This document shows, piece by piece, positions 1-12,493 of a stretch of 64,000 bases of DNA. A program made the position numbers and the translations under genes. Positions within the stretch are counted from its first letter, which is position 1. Every line of letters starts with the position of its first letter. The stretch lies in the NCBI GenBank assembly GCA_022579005.1, contig MU401509.1:62001-126000 (forward strand), given 5' to 3'. This DNA is from Poronia punctata (taxonomy: Eukaryota > Ascomycota > Sordariomycetes > Xylariales > Xylariaceae). The notes under the pieces were generated by a model, which had not been told where the DNA came from, ran no database searches, and was given only the letters and a program-made list of their open reading frames with translations.

Positions 1-749
1 CCACGGTTACGAGAGTTAAGACGTTGATGACTGCTACTAAGTACTATTGCTACTACCTACTCCTACCGTTACTATCGGTATTCATGTGCTCAGCTTCAAT
101 CTGCCATGACATTTTTCCTTTGGTTTTTCAACCTACTACGTATTCTTTTCATTCCCAATACCAGTGAGTTAGAAGAGCGTTCTTACCGTTTACAAGATCC
201 TCACCACTGCGTATTCAAATAAAGCCTTGCTATCTCAACATTAGTAGCGTCTGGAAAACAGCCTCATAAGGTCTATATTAATTCATCTTTATACATCAGA
301 GAACCCTTGCGCCCTGCCTACCTACTCGTAGACAACTTTATTAGGTTAGGTAGGTACGCTCTCCCAGTTGATTTGACAGAAGCACGCCGGTTTACGCAGC
401 TGCTGGTACTGGGGCCCATTGGCGATCTGGCGTGGGGATCTTCGCTGCGCCAGAAGTTTCCAACTGGCTGACAGCCTGCCACACAGTTCGGCTTCCACAC
501 TTACCTTATTTGCGTTGTTCACTTGTCTTTATCTAGCCTACCCGTCCGCCCAGCCCCCTCCCCCAAACTTTCAGATCACTGTACTATAATAATCAGAAGC
601 ACCCACCATTACACGCAGCGAGTGCGCTGTATACAGTGCGATTTCACACTGCCAGACCACCGACACTTTGTTGAAGCCATCCCATCCAAACCAGATCATC
701 TACCTAAACCATACTCGCCTTCGCCGCCGCAGCAAATTCAATCACGCAC

Positions 750-780
<31 letters not shown>

Positions 781-1427
781 AGACATCCGGGGCCATAGAC
801 CACGGCTATCATTCTTTCTCTTCCATCTCCATATCGCCCTTTTTCAATCCGTATCTTGATGCTGTAAATCTACATTCCATGTTCTATTGCCCCAGTCTCT
901 GCTTTTTCTCGTCCTCGCTTATGCCACTACCACTCTTAGTCACTATACCTTGAAACCAACGAATCACCGGTGTCTTGCGTGGTTTTCCCCTGCTGTCGCT
1001 TTGTCACCGCCTCCTGGGCCTTTCCATGAGGAACTCTGTAGCCTCATCTGCCTCAACACGGCTGACCACCGCATAGTGTGCTCTGAGTGACACTTAGGCC
1101 TACGCGACCGTTGACGCGCCGTCAATTCCGCCTGGTACGCACGCATCCTTTGCCAGCGGACCACCCGACGATCCCGATCCGGCAAACTCGTCAGGCTCTT
1201 CCGCTCTGCCGACCGCGAAATATCATAGGCTCTGAGAGTCTGAGTTTCTCGAGAAGATTACCACGGTCGCATATTGACCCAAGTTTATCGCGCCATAAAT
1301 AGGCCGCCTTGTCATCGTCACCCCTGCGATCTGTGGAACCAAACCGAATGCGAGGTATTGGCCGACATAACTTTCTCGATTGAGCCATCTGGATCCTGAC
1401 AGATCCATTCTGTCAAACCGTGGGATC
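1..1427. other. Upstream/5' leader region of the LisH regulator gene
   Basis: No convincing coding frame is seen here. The stretch is rich in C and T on the plus strand and holds a (CA)n microsatellite near 750-778. A long transcribed leader for the regulator gene at 1428 is likely, because the next upstream gene is outside the window, but the transcription start cannot be read from the sequence. Confidence 0.5.
750..778. repeat. (CA)n dinucleotide microsatellite
   Basis: About 14 uninterrupted CA units lie upstream of the som1-like gene. They create false open frames with runs of His-Thr. Confidence 0.95.
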
Positions 1428-4125
1428 ATGAATAACATCAATATGGCCAACATGCCCATGGCGAATATGCCCATGGCCGGGGGTCCCGTCGGTGGCGGCC
1501 CCATGACCATGATGACCAACAATGCCCTGGGCGCCGGCCAAGTACAACGGATACCGGAGAACAACAAGGCAAACCTAAACACGTACATATACGACTATTT
1601 CCTACGGGAGGGCATGTATGACTGCGCGCGCGCCATGCTCAACAGTGAGCAGGCCCTGAACGTCCACAAGAACAGTCCCCGGCGCGATGAGAACGGTAAC
1701 ACGGTCGGAAACGGCATCGGAGATGATCCCATGGACACGGACAGCAAGGACGACTTGGATTCGAAGCGGCCAAGTGATCTCCCGGCGCCCAACGTGCCGA
1801 ATGGGGGAGAGAACTGTTTCCTGTACGAATGGTTCTGTCTGTTCTGGGACATGTTGTCGGCCCAGCGCAACAAGGGCGGTGTTAGTCCTACGGTGACGCA
1901 ATTTGTCAATCACACCCAGGTAATTACCAGCTCCTCTTTAGGCTTCTGGCCGGCTTTCTGTGTCCCTTGAATGTTACCGGGGCTAACGTGGCTCTAGAAC
2001 CAGTCTCGCCTACGGCAAAACCACCAGCAGGAGATGATGCGTATGCGACCCGAAATGTACGGGAATCCCATGATGCAACGTGCTATGCAAAATGGCATGC
2101 ACATGGGTGCAAAACAGCACCCCTCCCTGGCCAGAACTGCCATGGCCAACAACCAGAATAAGTCAGTGTGGAGTGCAACCGAGTGAAGGATGCTGGCCTG
2201 TTTGGATGCTAACTGTCGTTTTTCGTGTCCTTAGTCCTCAGATGATGCTTCAGGCCGCCAAGCAGAACCAGATGCAACGTGATGGATCCATGATGGACGG
2301 CAACCAAAATCGCGCTGGCTCGCCAGGTTCAGCCGAGAATGCACCTTCGCCCAATAAACGGGCCCGACTTGAGGGAGCTGGCCCATTTAATCCCAACCAC
2401 GCGAACATGAACGGCCAACGACCCCAGCAGGGCGTACCGGGACAGCAGGTAAGCATAATCTACTATACTTTGTTGGGACATCCAAGTCCTCTAACCCATT
2501 TCCCTCGAATAGATTCAGGATTTCCCTGGACAGCCCACACGAGCACAGGCGAATAAGATAGCAAATTACCAACAGAATCTACAGGCACATCACAGTCAGC
2601 AGCTGCCGAACAAACAGGGCCCCAACCCCAATGGCCCACAAGGTCAAGGGTCGCCCATGATGGCCCAAGGTCCCGATAACGCGGCGATCAGCGCCTTCTA
2701 CACGGATATGGGCGCTGCGGGAGCCATGCGGCCAGGACCGGGTCCAACAGCGGGTGGTGGAAGCAACCATGCTCTGCAAGATTATCAGATGCAGTTGATG
2801 TTGCTTGAACAGCAGAATAAGAAGCGTCTCATGATGGCGAGACAGGAACAGGATACCATTGGGTTGCCTCGGGATGGTTCCGGACCAGGTGGACCAGGCG
2901 GACCGGGTGGACCAGGCGGGCCCGGCGCACCACCGGGGCCGAACGGTCAACCTTTCCAAGACACTTCGCCGCAGGGAGTAAGGCCGGGTGCCTCTCCCAA
3001 CCCCGGCGAACAGATGAAACGCGGGACGCCCCAGATGAATCCTGCCGGCATTCCCTCACCTCTGCCCGAGGGAGCTCAGTCAAGGGGGTCGCCTAATGCG
3101 ATGAACTTCATGCAGAATAACATGGACCCCAACATGCCTAACATGCAACAAAATTTCTTTGCCAAGGGCATGAATGGTATGGATGGGAATATGGTTGGTG
3201 GGCAGATGAACGGAAATATGCGGCCGCCAAGTTCACACCCCAACCAGCCCTTCAACGGTCAGATGAATCCTCAGGTGATGGGTAGACAACAGGGCGTGCC
3301 CCAAGGCGGCCCTCAACAGATGCAATGGCAAGGCCCGAACGGCAATGGAATGGGTCCCCAAGGCCCCCAGGGTCCCCAGGGACCGGTTCAAGGCACGCCA
3401 CATAACAGAGCCATGCCCCCTCCGTCAGCTCCCGCCCAGGCGGCCGCTGCAAATGGCCGGACCAACACGACGTCCCCGCAGGTATCGACCGCCGCGCCGC
3501 CCACACCCCAAGCTACTACGAAAGCTGCACCAAAGAAGAAGGATACCAAGGGTGGCAAAAAGGTAACGCATTTATTTTCCGCGGACACGCCTGCTTGCGA
3601 AACAACAGGCGGGCAAAAGAGTCTAGAAGTTAATGATCTTTATAGGTACAAAAGAAGCCGAATCAACCAGCGGGAGCGACTCCTGCAGCCGAGACTAACC
3701 AGGAACCCGAGCTCTCGGCCCCGGCTACTCCTATCACTTCGACCAACCCGGGCAACAACCTCAAAGCGGGCCAGACGGGTGCCGCTGTATCAGCGCCTGC
3801 CAACCCGCCAGCTTCAGGGCCTCAGGTCGCCCCCGCGCCGGTGCCTGCGCCTCAGCCTGAACAGCTTCCGTTTGAGGACATGAACAACGGCGAGATGGTA
3901 AGTGCTTATTCACCATATGCGGACGCGGAGTTGGTCAACATGATGGTGGCTAACCAGGAGCAGTTCGCATTACCGGACTTTACAAACCCGCGATACTCGG
4001 AGAACCCATTACAAGATTTCGACTTCGACTCCTTCCTGCACGATGGTGAAGGCGACATAAGTACGTTCGACTTCAACCCGGCCAATCTTGGGATGGAAAC
4101 GCACGGAGAGATCGGAGCGGAATAA
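1428..4125 (+). CDS. som1: LisH-domain transcriptional regulator (Som1/SomA/Flo8-like)
   Basis: Five exons were assembled by splice sites and frame: 1428-1919, 1998-2161, 2235-2448, 2513-3562 and 3646-4125, giving 799 residues. The N-terminus is Met/Asn/Gly-rich. A LisH dimerisation motif follows at about residues 50-75 (NTYIYDYFLREGMYDCARAM), then the WFCLFWDML segment typical of the Flo8/Som1 family. The middle is Gln/Asn/Met/Pro/Gly-rich low complexity with a Gly-Pro repeat (about 2880-2940). The C-terminus is an acidic, aromatic motif (PLQDFDFDSFLHDGEGD) like the conserved end of Som1/SomA. In related fungi these proteins act in the nucleus with LDB1/PtaB downstream of cAMP-PKA and control adhesion, conidiation and virulence. 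An in-frame ATG at 1380 would add 16 residues; I prefer 1428 because the family's Met/Asn-rich start begins there. Confidence 0.88.
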
Positions 4126-5283
4126 GTTTGCCGCGCACGAATCGAGTTCTTATCAGTGTTTTCATTTCTTTGGGTCGAGTTCACTGGGCATGTCAAGGCG
4201 TTTTATATCGGCTGTTTTACTCTCGCATCTGGAAATACGGCCATGGTCTTTTGTCGGGTTTCACGCGCTCAACAGAATCAGACGAAATATGAATATCCGA
4301 AAAGCTCTCTTCCCCCCTTGCCGCGCAACAAACATCAGTTCTCTTGTAGACGGCGGTCTCGTTGTTTATGCGCGGATGTGGGGTTCCGCCCATCGTTATG
4401 TCTCTGTTTCGGCTCAAATTCCGTGCTTTGGTGGATCTACCGATCTTGGCACGGTCCCGCGGCGGCGCTTGGGGGAAGGGAAGATGACTGGCCCGTCCCT
4501 CGGCCACCCTCTTGTCGATATTACCCTTGTCGACGCTTAGGTGCTGGGTCCAGGTTGTGCCCGTGGCAGATGGAGGATTGGCGTGCGGCAGAGTTCATGT
4601 CCTGGGGATTTCATGGAGATGCTGTGGAAGGATCGGCCGGCTCGGGTGGAGTTTGGAGCCATTAATCGTATATTGAACCCTACCTTGATACCTTTTTTAT
4701 TTTCTTCCATCTTTCCTTTCTCATTGGCAGTGGGTTGCCGGAGTTGTCCTGTTGTTGTTAGGGTAACAACAGGAAGGTACGTCGAGACTTTCTTAGAGGG
4801 TGGACCGTAAGGAGGGAAGAGAGAGAGAGAGAGAGAGAGAGAGATGGGCATGGTATTTTATGGAGCGGAAGTGGGATTTGAAACCGCAATAGCCCGGTGG
4901 AAGTGAAAAAACAAAGTTAATCGGGAATGTCTTTGTAAGGGGTGGTGGTTCAAAACCTTGTGTATTCAATAGAGAACGTTCTCCGTCAATATTCCATATA
5001 TCCTTTTTTCCCCCCTTTCCCACTCTTTGCTTTTTGAGCACGATATTTGTGATGAGAATAATTGAATAAAGTTACAGTGCAAGAGTTCTTAGTGAGAGGA
5101 CTGACAGGATGGGATTCCGGACATGTAGATTCATCAATCACATTCGTTCGATGTTTATTTTACCACACAAAATCTTAAGTTGATTATGTTTAGGTGTGCC
5201 TAGTCTAATGCTTGGGTATAGTATTGGAACCTGTCTCTCCCCCTTCTCATGACCTCAATCCTAAATTTCAATTTCAAGTATAA
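4126..5283. other. Intergenic region between convergent genes (3' ends)
   Basis: This holds the downstream regions of the regulator gene (+) and the MFS gene (-). Open frames here look like chance frames. A (GA)n microsatellite lies at about 4819-4844. No RNA gene was recognised. Confidence 0.5.
4819..4844. repeat. (GA)n dinucleotide microsatellite
   Basis: About 13 GA units. Similar runs occur near 11614-11636 and 18403-18423. Confidence 0.95.
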
Positions 5284-7493
5284 TCAATCGTCATTTCCAT
5301 TATTGTCGTTATCATTATTGTCGTCATCATCAACTCGTACACTAGTCCCCGGCGGTAAACGAGCCAAGAATAATACCGCGAAACCCAAGACGGCAATTCC
5401 CTGCGTTACAAATAAAGTCAGTCAGCAAGTCAGTAAGTAAGTAAGTACTCGTAACCCCACACCAAATCATCTCACTCCCTAAGTACCTAGTCTAACCAAC
5501 GCCAACAAACCCTCTTCTCCATAATCCCTAAAAAGATAAGAAAGGGGGGTAAAAAGGTGTCAAACTCACAGCATTACAGAAAAAAGTCCACCCGGGCCTC
5601 CCCAAGTCCGCAAAAGCGGCAAATATCAAACCAAACAGTCCCTGCGTAGCCAACATGGCCGCACTCTCCACAAGCGTGATGGCACCGATGGCATCACCTC
5701 TCTGTTCGCCGGGACATAGAGCGGTCATGACGCCCTTGGCGGCGGGTGCCGAGCCGGATGCGAGGGGGAGGAGGATCCCGGCCAGGTATATCTGATAAGA
5801 GGATCGGGAGAGGCCGGTCAGGAATGTCACGAGGGCGTCGGTTAGGAGGGAATAGCGGACGAAGAAGAGGTCGAAAGGGGCGGCTGCGGCATCCTCGTCA
5901 TCTTCGTCATCTTCGGGGGAGAGGGTCGTGGGTGGTAAAGGGGTTTGGGGTTTGTTATACCAAAGACGACCGACGCGGACGATGTGGGGAAATGCGAAGA
6001 GGAGGAATAAGCCGCGGATCGAAGATGTGAGGAACATGAGCCACCCGTTCGATGTCGTGGTGAAGTGGAAGGTGGATGTTGCGTACATTTGCAATAGCAA
6101 GGGGGCGTAACCTGAGGCGAACTATCGATAGTTGTCGTCAGCGAGGGTTCTAGTTATTTATCCCGTAGACGAGCAAAAGGAGAGGAAGAAGGAAGGAAAG
6201 AAAGAAGGAAAGTACGTGAAAATAGATATGTATATAATAACTTACCACGCCGAGAAAAATGCCCAAAGCCAAAAATACCATGCCGTAATTCTTCATGACT
6301 TGTCCGGATTCCAGACGATATTTATGAGGGACGATGACGCGTAAGGGTGCGAAGAAACTGTTTAGACCGCGGGCAGCAGTACCAGGAACTTTTGTTTTTG
6401 CTGTTGTTGTTCCGGTTGAAGGTAGGAAGAGCGCGCCGTAAAGTGAGGAGATGAGATATAGAAAGAATGCGACCTCAAAGGGACGACGGATGTTGTAGAT
6501 GTCTCCTAAGACTCCTCCCACTTTTTTTTTTTTTCGGTTCATGGTGAGTTCGTAGTAGATATAGTGAGGAAGATGAACGAAAAAAAAAAAAAAAAAAAGG
6601 AGGCAAAAAGGAAAGACGGACTTACAAAGGTATCCAAACGCAGTTCCAAGCATAATAGACCCCTGAAGTCTCCCAAAGACAGCCGTCCTATCTTTAGGAG
6701 CAACGACTTCGCTTACAGCCGTGTTGAGCACCAATCTATTTATCAATTATCATTAGTTACGTAGTCCAAAACGTGTGACAACATAAGATCCAACAAAAGA
6801 GGGGGGGGGGGGACAAAAGAAAAACATACTGATACCCCCTAGGCCCACCAACCATCCCAATAGCCTGACAAGTCTGAAAAACAATCTCGCCCGTCCTCCC
6901 CCCCAAAGTAACGCCAATGACCTGAGTCGAAACCCTCAAGCCCAACAACATCGTCTGCGAGACAAAAGACCATCGGGGACCCCAGAGTTTGATGAAATAC
7001 CCACACACGAACAAGTTAATAACCCCGCTCAGGGAAGTAGACATTCCCAAGACGGAGAATTGCAGGGCCGTGCCGGCGTCGATTTCCCGACGTTGGCATT
7101 TTAATGGTGAAGGGGGATTGTGTTGGTAGAATATTTCGCATTCCATTAGGCGGAAGACGTAGAGGATTCTGTTCTCGCTGTTTATTAGTTGCAGGGATTT
7201 TTCACTTGCTTTAGATGGAATATGTGTTTTGAGTAAACAGTGGTAACGATAAAGGGGGCAATGTGTTGTGTTGTGTGTGTGGTACGGGCAAAAACTTACG
7301 GAACCTGTGTAATTCCAAGCGTAAACGCCATAAGGAATCCGGCGAGTAGAATCCGGTTTGCGGGGCCGAAGATGATAGTCTCGGATCCGGCGGGATTCTT
7401 GGACGAAACATCTGTATTCCCGTTCCCGTGTCCGTTCCCGTGCCCGTTGCTAGTGCCGTCCGGGAGCAACGGTGTTCTCTCGTCGGCCGCCAT
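5284..7493 (-). CDS. Major facilitator superfamily transporter, six exons
   Basis: Exons on the minus strand: 7300-7493, 6830-7177, 6626-6735, 6246-6520, 5570-6121 and 5284-5400, giving 531 residues in one frame. The N-terminus is hydrophilic (MAADERTPLLPDGTSNGHG) with the acidic di-leucine-like ERTPLL often seen in vacuolar or endosomal MFS proteins. About twelve hydrophobic segments follow, with a central loop containing a DDEDDEDAAAA acidic tract, and the protein ends in an Asp/Asn-rich tail. The third intron has a weak AAG acceptor after an A-tract at 6521-6532; the nearer TAG acceptor would create a stop, while the chosen one gives a smooth GYLLGGVLGDIYNIRRP join. The substrate cannot be told from sequence. 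It resembles the DHA1-like group and shares its layout with the MFS gene at 54843-57110. Confidence 0.85.
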
Positions 7494-9211
7494 GACTCAC
7501 TTATCGTATTATCTATTTGACCTACCTACCTACCTACCTACTTGGCCAACGAGAGATGAACGCGAAGGAGAACGATCAATCATCCGTCTTTTAATCAATC
7601 AAGAGTAGAGTAAATGAAATACTCGTATGTAGGTACCTATATATTTCAAAATTATGAGAATAGGATCTATGCTAGGATAGAACTTGGATGGTATATCCGC
7701 CCATCTAATTTTTTTTTTCGCCCGTTCCGCCGGTTCTTGGCTCTCACCCCGTAAAAGTAATAAGTGGACTCGGCAACAAGTAGGTATGCATGGAATGCAA
7801 TGTCTCGTATTCTAATCTAATCTATGGAAGAAAAAAAAAAGGAGAAAACCGGAGACCGGGCGTCTGCCGTGTCTTTCCTTTCAAACCTCCGGTGTCGGCG
7901 GGTTTCATTCATAGGGTCGTCGTCGTTGCTAACTAATTACCTAGGTAGGTAGGTAGGTACGTCCAATTGATGATGCAATTTTGGGACCATCTTCGGTTGT
8001 CGGGACAACTCTCGTGTGTTCGTACATAACACGTAATCGTCCGTGTAAGAGGAAACAGGTTCGGAACATGAGCAGTTGATTATTAAGTATCTACTGGATT
8101 AATTGATCATATCTAGTAGCAGCCGTCGAACAATCTGGCGGCAAGCACTTGATTACCTAGGTTAGGTACCTACACACTCAAGGTCTAAGAAACACGGGTC
8201 AGCTGCGCTACGCCGTAGCACGCCGGCCGGGCCTTTGCCGTTATTATAACTTATACCATTCGAGCCGATTGGTTAGCTAGCGAGCACAGCACAGCAACTT
8301 TTTTTTTTTCCGCGAGATTAACTTGTTGCAAGCACCAGTACTTGTACATAATATATATATCCAATATTGGCGTCGAGAGAGAAATTCAGCTCCCGAAACA
8401 TCTCTCTGCAGCGTTCTGCTATATATATATCAATGTTTGCGCATTTATTATTGATCGCCTAACTTAAGTAGGTACCTAGGTAGACTAACCTAACCTAGGG
8501 CGGAAGGGTCAACCGTCAAGGGAGGTTATAAATAGTTCCTGTCTCATCTCTTGCCCAACAAAAGTATCCGACGTCTTAACCTAGGTAGGTCTACCAGGTA
8601 ATATGTAAAATATACATTTAAATACTGCTCGTAGTAAAGACTGTTTGCTACCTTAGTTATCGATCTGACGAGAATGTCGATGCTACGAGGAATAATAGTA
8701 CGAAATTCCCCGCGTACATTTTTGACGCGTGGGTATTGTAGATAAAAATCAAGCAATTCCAAGACGGCCGCGGAAGGATTAACTCCCCGCGCCCAAGAAA
8801 GCGGCTGATCTTCTAGCGGGATCTTCTTCTGCCCGCCCTACGAGTACAACGTATTGACAGCAAAATGCACGCCACTTCTGCCATGTCTCATTTCCCAGAA
8901 CCATGGGTCATGAAATACGTAGATCTAGGTAGATATAAAAAGGGCTAATCATGTCGTTGTTTACGTTATGTTTCACCCCTCCGTCTTTCATTATTCATCG
9001 GGGATAAATCTTGGGAGTACCTACCTACATGGATTGTTTACTATACCTACAAGTTAGAACCAACATCATTATACGCGTATATCAGTCAGCTTCGCAACTT
9101 TTAAGAACCTCCTGTTCAACAGTGACCGCCAACCATCCAAGACAAGCCTCCTAATCAAACTGACTCCTTTATTTTTTCAAAATAAGTAAAAGCCACCCTT
9201 ACATCACAACA
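7494..9211. other. Divergent intergenic/promoter region
   Basis: About 1.7 kb between the divergent MFS (-) and dehydrogenase (+) genes, with no credible gene. It carries (CCTA)n at about 7521-7541, (TAGG)n at about 7941-7959, several single TAGGTACCTA-type palindromes and short AT stretches. Promoters of both flanking genes must lie here but I cannot fix their elements. Confidence 0.5.
7521..7541. repeat. (CCTA)n tetranucleotide run
   Basis: Five CCTA units upstream of the MFS start codon. It is one of many (CCTA)/(TAGG) runs in non-coding DNA of this window, others being near 7941-7959 and 39131-39150. Confidence 0.9.
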
Positions 9212-10329
9212 ATGGTTTCCCTCCCGACGATGCGCGAGTCCAACACTCGCATCTCTCAAACCCTCCCGCCAGGCCTCGTCGCCGTATTCGTAGGAGCGAC
9301 AAGCGGAATCGGAGAAGCGACATTAAAACACCTAGCCAAGAATACCCGCCAGCCACGCATCTACTTTCTCGGACGCCGTCAAACGGAGGGGGACCGGATC
9401 AAAAAGGAGCTCGAGGAAGTCAATCCCGGAGGGGAATATCACTTCCTTTCATATGACCTTAGCTTGTTGAAGAATGTCGACGATGCGTGTCGATATATCC
9501 AAGGGAAGGAGAAGGCTATTAATTTACTTTTCTTGACGAGTGGGACTTTGACAAAGGGGAGAAGTAAGTTTTTTTTGTACCCACTCACTTTTTTTTTTTT
9601 TTTTTATACCGCCAACTAACACGACAATGTCCCCTAGAAACCGTCGAAGGCCTCAACTACTCCATAGCCCTCGGCTACTTCTCCCGCACCCGCTTCATCG
9701 TTGACCTCCTCCCACAGCTACGGGCCGCAAAATCCCTCCGTCGCGTCGTGACGGTGCTAGCAGGGACAAAAGAAGGACCCATCCTAACGGATGATTTCCA
9801 AGCTAATGACGCAGGCATCGTCGCCGCTCGCGGCCATCAGGTGTCCATGGTGACATCTGCCCTCAAGACCATAGCGCAACAGGCGCCAGAAGTCTCCTTT
9901 GTGCATGATTTCCCGGGATTCGTGGAAACCACCCTCGGGCGCGAGTTCACCGGGTTTTGGGCAGCTGTGGGTAATGGCGTTTTTAATATGCTCATGCCGC
10001 TTTTGTGCATGTCAACGGCCGAGGCGGGCGAGAGACATGCCTTTCTGGCTACTAGTGCGCGCTTCCCGCCGCGTAGTAGAAAGGGGGGTGATGATGATGA
10101 TGATGATGATGAAGGTCTTGGTGTTCCGAGGGGTGAGGACGTCGATGTGGCTGTGAGTGTTGATGGGGATGTGGGTGGGGGTGTGTACTCGGTTGATTAT
10201 AAAGCTGAGGGAACGGATAAGCGGGTGAGAGATGTTATTAAGGGGTTGTCGGATGATGGGACGGTGGAAAAGGCGTGGAAGTATACGGAAGAGGAGTTTT
10301 TGCGGATTACGGGGAGTCTTGCTATCTAG
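9212..10329 (+). CDS. Short-chain dehydrogenase/reductase-like oxidoreductase
   Basis: Two exons, 9212-9563 and 9638-10329, give 347 residues. The intron has a GTAAGT donor, a long T-tract and a CCCTAG acceptor. An N-terminal Rossmann fold is shown by VFVGATSGIGEA at about residues 26-36, matching the TGxxxGIG nucleotide-binding motif. The usual YxxxK catalytic pair is not obvious; in its place is YSIALGYFSRTRFI, which fits a divergent fungal SDR branch in which YYSR-type motifs are common. A (GAT)n-encoded Asp run (GDDDDDDDE) lies in a variable loop near residue 265. The substrate is unknown. It lies 2.2 kb upstream of the sugar-acid dehydratase on the same strand, but nothing ties the two functionally. 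Confidence 0.85.
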
Positions 10330-11053
10330 TAAGAGTAATTGTTCTTTCTCATGTTGGGATGGAAGGGGTAAGTTGTTTCCTTTTGTCCATGCTGTCGGTT
10401 TTGTTGATATCCATAGTGTCGTTGGTTGGTTGGTTATGATATTTCCTAGCCTCTTGTTTGTTATGGCTTCCGGTTGTACCGAATTGTGTATATGCTCTTG
10501 CTCATGATCCTATCCTATCTGAAATGCCACTTACGTGTGAAGTGGATGGAGTATTGCAACATGTTCTGTAAGCAGGGTCGATTGGTGAATGATTCAATTT
10601 CGACAAGAAGGTATGAAGAGGTTTAAACTTCCTAGGTACATTAGGTAGGCTGATTCTTTCCCTTTTACACGTCTATAGGTCGTTGTTTCTACACGTATAG
10701 ATAGTTCAAGGTAAGTTCTGATGTTGGGAAAGCGCGAGTACCTCTTAACCTCTGATCAAATGTTGACTGGATGTAGCAGATGGTGGTATAGTATTCCTGA
10801 TGGACAACAACTTGGCTTCAAACATCTTAAATTTGGGATGGGAAGGCAATACAATTATACCCGTTGGTCTGTTTACTCTGTTTCCAAATCCAAGTTACTC
10901 ATCTGTTCTTCATCGATCATCGATCATCGATAGCCATCCTCATCTATTACCAATAGACACAACTCCGCCAAACCAACACATCACCTCTACCAAAGCCACC
11001 CGACCTTTCTGCTTTTCTGACAGGCAGAAAAAAAAGAGCACTTCCTTTCCAAA
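10330..11053. other. Intergenic region
   Basis: About 720 bp between two plus-strand genes. It should contain the 3' end of the dehydrogenase gene and the promoter of the RING gene. A CGATCATCGATCATCGAT direct repeat is at about 10912-10931. No further gene is seen. Confidence 0.5.
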
Positions 11054-11581
11054 ATGACTGACTCATTCGCATTCCGCAATGCTATGGACATGAGCGGCAC
11101 GCCCTTCAGAATGCTGGTCGTAAAAACAAACCAAACCAAAATATGGAGAATACCGGAACGGAGCCCCAAGCAATTTGAGCTATGCGTACGATGCAAACTC
11201 TGCCAGAGGCACCTATCCTACGGCACGCCAGCCGACAACGTGCGTATCGAGGACTTCGTCACCCTCCCCTGCGGACACGCCTTTGGATTCAACTGCTTCA
11301 ACACCATATATAACTTGGGCACGCGCAACTGTCCGACTTGTCAGTCGACGGTCCTACATGCGTGCGGGCACCCCCCCAAGTTTCAGAGATCGGGCACGAA
11401 CCAAGTGAACGAGATAATCACCAGGTATGCCTTGAGCGCGGATGTGCCATTCCCAGCCAAGTGTCGCGATTGCGTGCATCCGCCTGGGCATCAGAAGAGC
11501 TGCCCGTGTACTTGCGCCCAGGATCAGTGGATGATCAAGTTGGAGTTCCCCCCTGGCTGGATTGTACAGGGGACCGAATAA
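11054..11581 (+). CDS. RING-finger domain protein
   Basis: Single exon, 175 residues. The ATG is the first after a clear upstream non-coding stretch. A RING-type zinc-binding pattern is visible: CKLC (Cys47, Cys50), then LPCGHAFGFNCF (Cys73, His75, Cys81) and CPTC (Cys93, Cys96), with spacing suited to a C3H2C3 or C3HC4 finger. A second Cys/His cluster (CRDCVHPPGHQKSCPCTC, about 139-156) may bind further zinc. No transmembrane segment is seen. RING proteins usually act as E3 ubiquitin ligases, so that role is inferred from the fold class only. The partner and target are unknown. Confidence 0.75.
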   Translation: MTDSFAFRNAMDMSGTPFRMLVVKTNQTKIWRIPERSPKQFELCVRCKLCQRHLSYGTPADNVRIEDFVTLPCGHAFGFNCFNTIYNLGTRNCPTCQSTVLHACGHPPKFQRSGTNQVNEIITRYALSADVPFPAKCRDCVHPPGHQKSCPCTCAQDQWMIKLEFPPGWIVQGTE

Positions 11582-11613
11582 GGAATGTCAGACCCCCATT
11601 GTTAAGCACACAC

Positions 11614-11646
<33 letters not shown>

Positions 11647-12493
11647 AGCGACGGCTCACTTGAATGAATGTATAGTTTCTTATAGATTAAGCGGTTGGTT
11701 TAGACACAATGTAAAAATACATCCAGGTTAATACAACGATGACTTGCTTCGAAAGCAAGCCTCTATCTTGGGTTAGTCACTATAAAGGAGGTCGGCCGTT
11801 GGGTAAGTACTACAGAGATTGCGAGTAAGAGTAGCAAAAGGTTCACTCGGTCGTAAGTAAGTGTCATGTAAGGAAAGGTATTGTTTGATTTCTTCTTCGA
11901 TTTTTGATGACCAACAAAGCGAATACCTGCCTACTGGGTATGCTTTCCATGTTTTTCAATTAATCAATGCTAGAATTATCGTCAGTATTCCTGCTTCCTC
12001 TTTCACTGGAACATAGACCTTTAAGGGGGCTGTATATAAATGAAGATATCACAAGTTAAAAGGGGACAAGTATGTGTGTATATGTATCTGTGTAGGGTAG
12101 ACTTGGGCATATTCGAAGCCGAAAGTATAGAGAGACATCAAAGAGCGGGAAATACTTTGTATACATCTACAATAAAGAAGGAAACAACTTGGATAGAAAT
12201 TCTCCAAAACAAGTTTGGCTTCGGCAACTTTCTACCAATTATAGGTTATATATAGTACATGCCTGTGCTGGTCTGCTCGGCATCTGGGGTCGATGTCGTG
12301 TCCTGGGGTAAGCGGGGGTCATGGGAACGAACTCCAATTATTCGGAGACTCGACTGACTACCCTTGTCTTACCTTACCTTACCTCACCTACCCGGTATTG
12401 CAACAAATCAGAATATTTCTTACTTCTGTTCGTTACCCGAATTAAAAAGTGTGAATATACCTATATCGTCCCCCCCCCTTTTCCATCATCAGG
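11582..12493. other. Intergenic region
   Basis: About 900 bp with a (GA)n microsatellite at 11614-11636 and otherwise unremarkable AT-leaning DNA. The promoter of the dehydratase gene is expected at its right end. No RNA gene was recognised. Confidence 0.5.

Noticed and set aside
4088..4851. Frames of 90-170 residues downstream of the LisH regulator
   Set aside because: They overlap each other on both strands and sit in the expected 3' region of two convergent genes.
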